A stretch of 35,905 nt of DNA from Lachnospiraceae bacterium (GTDB taxonomy: Bacteria; Bacillota; Clostridia; Lachnospirales; Lachnospiraceae): assembly GCA_022769665.1 (NCBI GenBank), contig JALEIR010000049.1, positions 1-35,905 on the forward strand. Reading direction: 5' to 3'. This document shows, in pieces, positions 34,491 through 35,905 of this stretch. The notes under the pieces are model-generated. The model was given only the letters and a program-made list of their open reading frames with translations. It did no database searches and was not told the origin of the DNA. Every line of letters starts with the position of its first letter. Position 1 is the stretch's first letter. The position numbers and the translations under genes were made by a program.

Positions 34491-34521
34491 ACCTTCCTGT
34501 CTTCAGGAAGGTTTTTCTTTT
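34491..34521 (+). terminator. Attenuator of the L10 leader
   Basis: ACCTTCCTG (34491-34499) pairs perfectly with CAGGAAGGT (34504-34512) around TCTT, followed by TTTTCTTTT. It lies between the L10 leader and rplJ, the usual place for conditional termination. Confidence 0.9.
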
Positions 34522-34578
34522 ATAAAACTCCTTTCGGCGGGGGAAAATCCCCACAAAATATTATAAGGAGGTAAAGAA

Positions 34579-35139
34579 ATGGCAAAGGTTGAATTAAAAC
34601 AGCCCATCGTAGACGAGATTTCTGCTAACATCAAGGATGCTCAGTCTGTAGTCGTAGTGGATTACCGCGGACTTACCGTTGAGCAGGACACACAGCTTCG
34701 TAAGAATCTGCGTGAGGCAGGAGTTGTCTACAAGGTGTACAAGAACACCTTCATGACCCGTGCATTCAAGGATACCGCGTTTGAAGGCCTGACCCAGTAT
34801 CTGGAGGGACCCAGCGCAGTAGCAATTTCTACCGAGGATGCAACCGCTCCCGCAAGAGTACTGGCTGATTTCGCTAAGAAGGCTGACAAGCTGGAAATCA
34901 AGGGCGGCGTTGTAGAAGGTACTGTATACGATGCAAAGGGAATGGCAGCTATCGCAAGCATTCCTTCCAGAGAGGTACTTATTTCCAAGTTGCTTGGCAG
35001 CTTGCAGAGTCCTATCACCAATTTTGCTCGTGTTATGAATCAGCTGGCAGAAAAAGGCGGCGCTTCCGCATGTGAAGCACCCGCAGCAGCTTCCGCCGCT
35101 GAAGAGGCACCTGCAGAAGCACCTGCAGATGCTGAATAG
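34579..35139 (+). CDS. rplJ: 50S ribosomal protein L10
   Basis: A 186-residue protein anchoring the L7/L12 stalk. VVVDYRGLTVEQDTQLRKNLREAGVVYKVYKNT (core DYRGLTVEQ) is diagnostic, and helix LASIPSREVLISKLLGSLQSPITNFARVMNQLAEK binds L7/L12. It carries an Ala/Pro/Glu tail (APAAASAAEEAPAEAPADAE), longer than in Bacillus (about 166 residues). ATG follows AAGGAGG at 34565-34571. Confidence 0.98.
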   Translation: MAKVELKQPIVDEISANIKDAQSVVVVDYRGLTVEQDTQLRKNLREAGVVYKVYKNTFMTRAFKDTAFEGLTQYLEGPSAVAISTEDATAPARVLADFAKKADKLEIKGGVVEGTVYDAKGMAAIASIPSREVLISKLLGSLQSPITNFARVMNQLAEKGGASACEAPAAASAAEEAPAEAPADAE

Positions 35140-35191
35140 TATTGCAGAGTAACTACAAATTATCAAATTAAAAAAATGGAGGATTATTAAA

Positions 35192-35566
35192 ATGGCTAAA
35201 TTAACAGCTCAGGAACTGATTGATGCTATCAAAGAGTTGACCGTATTAGAGTTAAATGACCTTGTAAAGGCTTGTGAAGAGGAGTTCGGCGTATCTGCAG
35301 CAGCAGGTGTTGTAGTTGCAGCAGCAGGTCCCGCAGCAGCAGCTGAGGAAGAGAAGACCGAGTTCGATGTTGAGTTGACCGAGGTTGGCGCTGAGAAGGT
35401 TAAGGTTATCAAGGTTGTTCGTGAAGTAACCGGTCTTGGCCTGAAGGAAGCTAAGGATGTTGTTGACGGAGCTCCCAAGGTAGTTAAGGAAGGCGCTTCT
35501 AAGGAAGAGGCTGAGGACATCAAGAAGAAGCTTGAAGAAGTTGGCGCTAAGGTTACCCTTAAGTAA
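35192..35566 (+). CDS. rplL: 50S ribosomal protein L7/L12
   Basis: A 124-residue stalk protein recruiting translation factors. N-terminal dimer domain ([31 protein letters not shown]), an Ala/Gly hinge at about 36-54, and the C-terminal [43 protein letters not shown] (core [15 protein letters not shown]) are all intact. ATG follows ATGGAGGAT. Confidence 0.99.
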   Translation: MAKLTAQELIDAIKELTVLELNDLVKACEEEFGVSAAAGVVVAAAGPAAAAEEEKTEFDVELTEVGAEKVKVIKVVREVTGLGLKEAKDVVDGAPKVVKEGASKEEAEDIKKKLEEVGAKVTLK

Positions 35567-35605
35567 TCGACGTGATAAGCGAGTGACTGCACAACAGAAT
35601 GAAAA

Positions 35606-35646
35606 AACGGTTCCCATGCTTGCGTGAGGAACCGTTCTTTTATTCT
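35606..35646 (+). terminator. Terminator/attenuator between rplL and rpoB
   Basis: AACGGTTCC (35606-35614) pairs with GGAACCGTT (35628-35636) around a 13-base loop, followed by CTTTTATTCTG; GAAT upstream and ATTC downstream extend it. Partial termination here is the usual way to set rpoBC lower than rplL. Confidence 0.85.
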
Positions 35647-35733
35647 GTTATATTGGCGTGTGTAGAATATTCTTAATTATTCTAATTTCTTATAAATTTT
35701 CAAAAAATTTCCTGAATAAAAACAAATTTTATC

Positions 35734-35762
35734 TTGACCCGTTGACAAGTTTGTGTTAATAT
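35734..35762 (+). promoter_or_regulatory. Sigma-A promoter candidate for rpoB
   Basis: TTGACC (35734-35739), 17-base spacer, TAATAT (35757-35762). A full TTGACA also occurs at 35742-35747 but lacks a -10 at normal distance. The region 35647-35733 is very AT-rich with nothing else that I can identify. It lies after the attenuator and would supply rpoBC independently. Confidence 0.6.
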
Positions 35763-35844
35763 AGACGATGCACTATTGTGCAGTGTTATGCCTTTTTATA
35801 CGAAACTGGCATGCTATGATCAGAAAGAACGGGGTGAAATGTCA

Positions 35845-35905
35845 ATGGAAAAGAACAGAATACGTCCGGTAGCCGGTTCCAAGGTTATGCGTATGAGTTA
35901 TGCAA
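35845..35905 (+). CDS. rpoB: DNA-directed RNA polymerase subunit beta (start only)
   Basis: The first 20 codons read MEKNRIRPVAGSKVMRMSYA, the normal opening of the beta subunit in Lachnospiraceae-type Clostridia, and the gene follows rplL as expected. The ATG at 35845 is 8 bases after GGGGTG at 35831-35836; an ATG at 35839 is too close to that site. The gene runs off the window. Confidence 0.9.
   Translation, partial: MEKNRIRPVAGSKVMRMSYA

Overview
The window looks like chromosome of a motile, Gram-positive, pectin-using member of the Lachnospiraceae (Clostridia; Roseburia/Butyrivibrio/Lachnospira-like). The grounds are lipoprotein signals on the sugar-binding proteins, Firmicute-style strong ribosome-binding sites (GGAGG), a tandem glycine riboswitch, the Firmicute order rpmG-secE-nusG-rplK-rplA-rplJ-rplL-rpoB, and a flagellar late-gene block with fliW-csrA. 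Genus is not fixed by anything I can see. All names come from reading the translations; no database search was run.

Region 1 (1-13652) is a Gram-positive polysaccharide-utilisation locus aimed at the arabinan and galactan side chains of pectin (RG-I). It has the end of one ABC sugar permease, a second permease, a solute-binding lipoprotein, a large non-catalytic surface lipoprotein (LamG domain plus three almost identical 474-bp repeats), a cytoplasmic GH43 enzyme, a secreted GH43 endo-arabinanase-like lipoprotein, a small two-helix membrane protein, and a terminator. A separate unit follows: a 1116-residue protein joining a LacI-type sugar-sensor domain, a diguanylate cyclase (GGDEF) domain, a GH53 endo-galactanase domain and a C-terminal beta-sandwich, with no signal peptide. 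Right behind it lies a secreted GH53 galactanase gene broken by an internal deletion. The sensor-cyclase-hydrolase fusion is the most unusual object in the window: it could tie galactan breakdown products directly to c-di-GMP signalling.

Region 2 (13653-17896) is a one-carbon operon, glyA-fhs-folD, behind a sigma-A promoter and a tandem glycine riboswitch with a clear intrinsic terminator as expression platform.

Region 3 (17897-28794) is flagellar late assembly: flgM-flgN-flgK-flgK2-flgL-fliW-csrA, then flaG-fliD-fliS-fliT-like. Each block is preceded by a sigma-28 type promoter (TAAA-N15-GCCGATAA and TAAT-N15-GCCGATAA). A secreted or anchored papain-like amidase candidate follows. There are two adjacent FlgK paralogues.

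Region 4 (28795-31786) holds a small helix-turn-helix protein abutting glf (UDP-galactopyranose mutase), a bidirectional terminator, and a convergent minus-strand gene for a second, divergent FliD-like protein.

Region 5 (31787-35905) is the transcription/translation cluster rpmG-secE-nusG-rplK-rplA-rplJ-rplL-rpoB (start only). It carries a 22-bp x3 tandem hairpin repeat between rpmG and secE, a structured leader before rplK, a promoter plus L10 leader and attenuator before rplJ, and an attenuator plus promoter before rpoB. I saw no tRNA, rRNA, insertion sequence, CRISPR array or attachment site.
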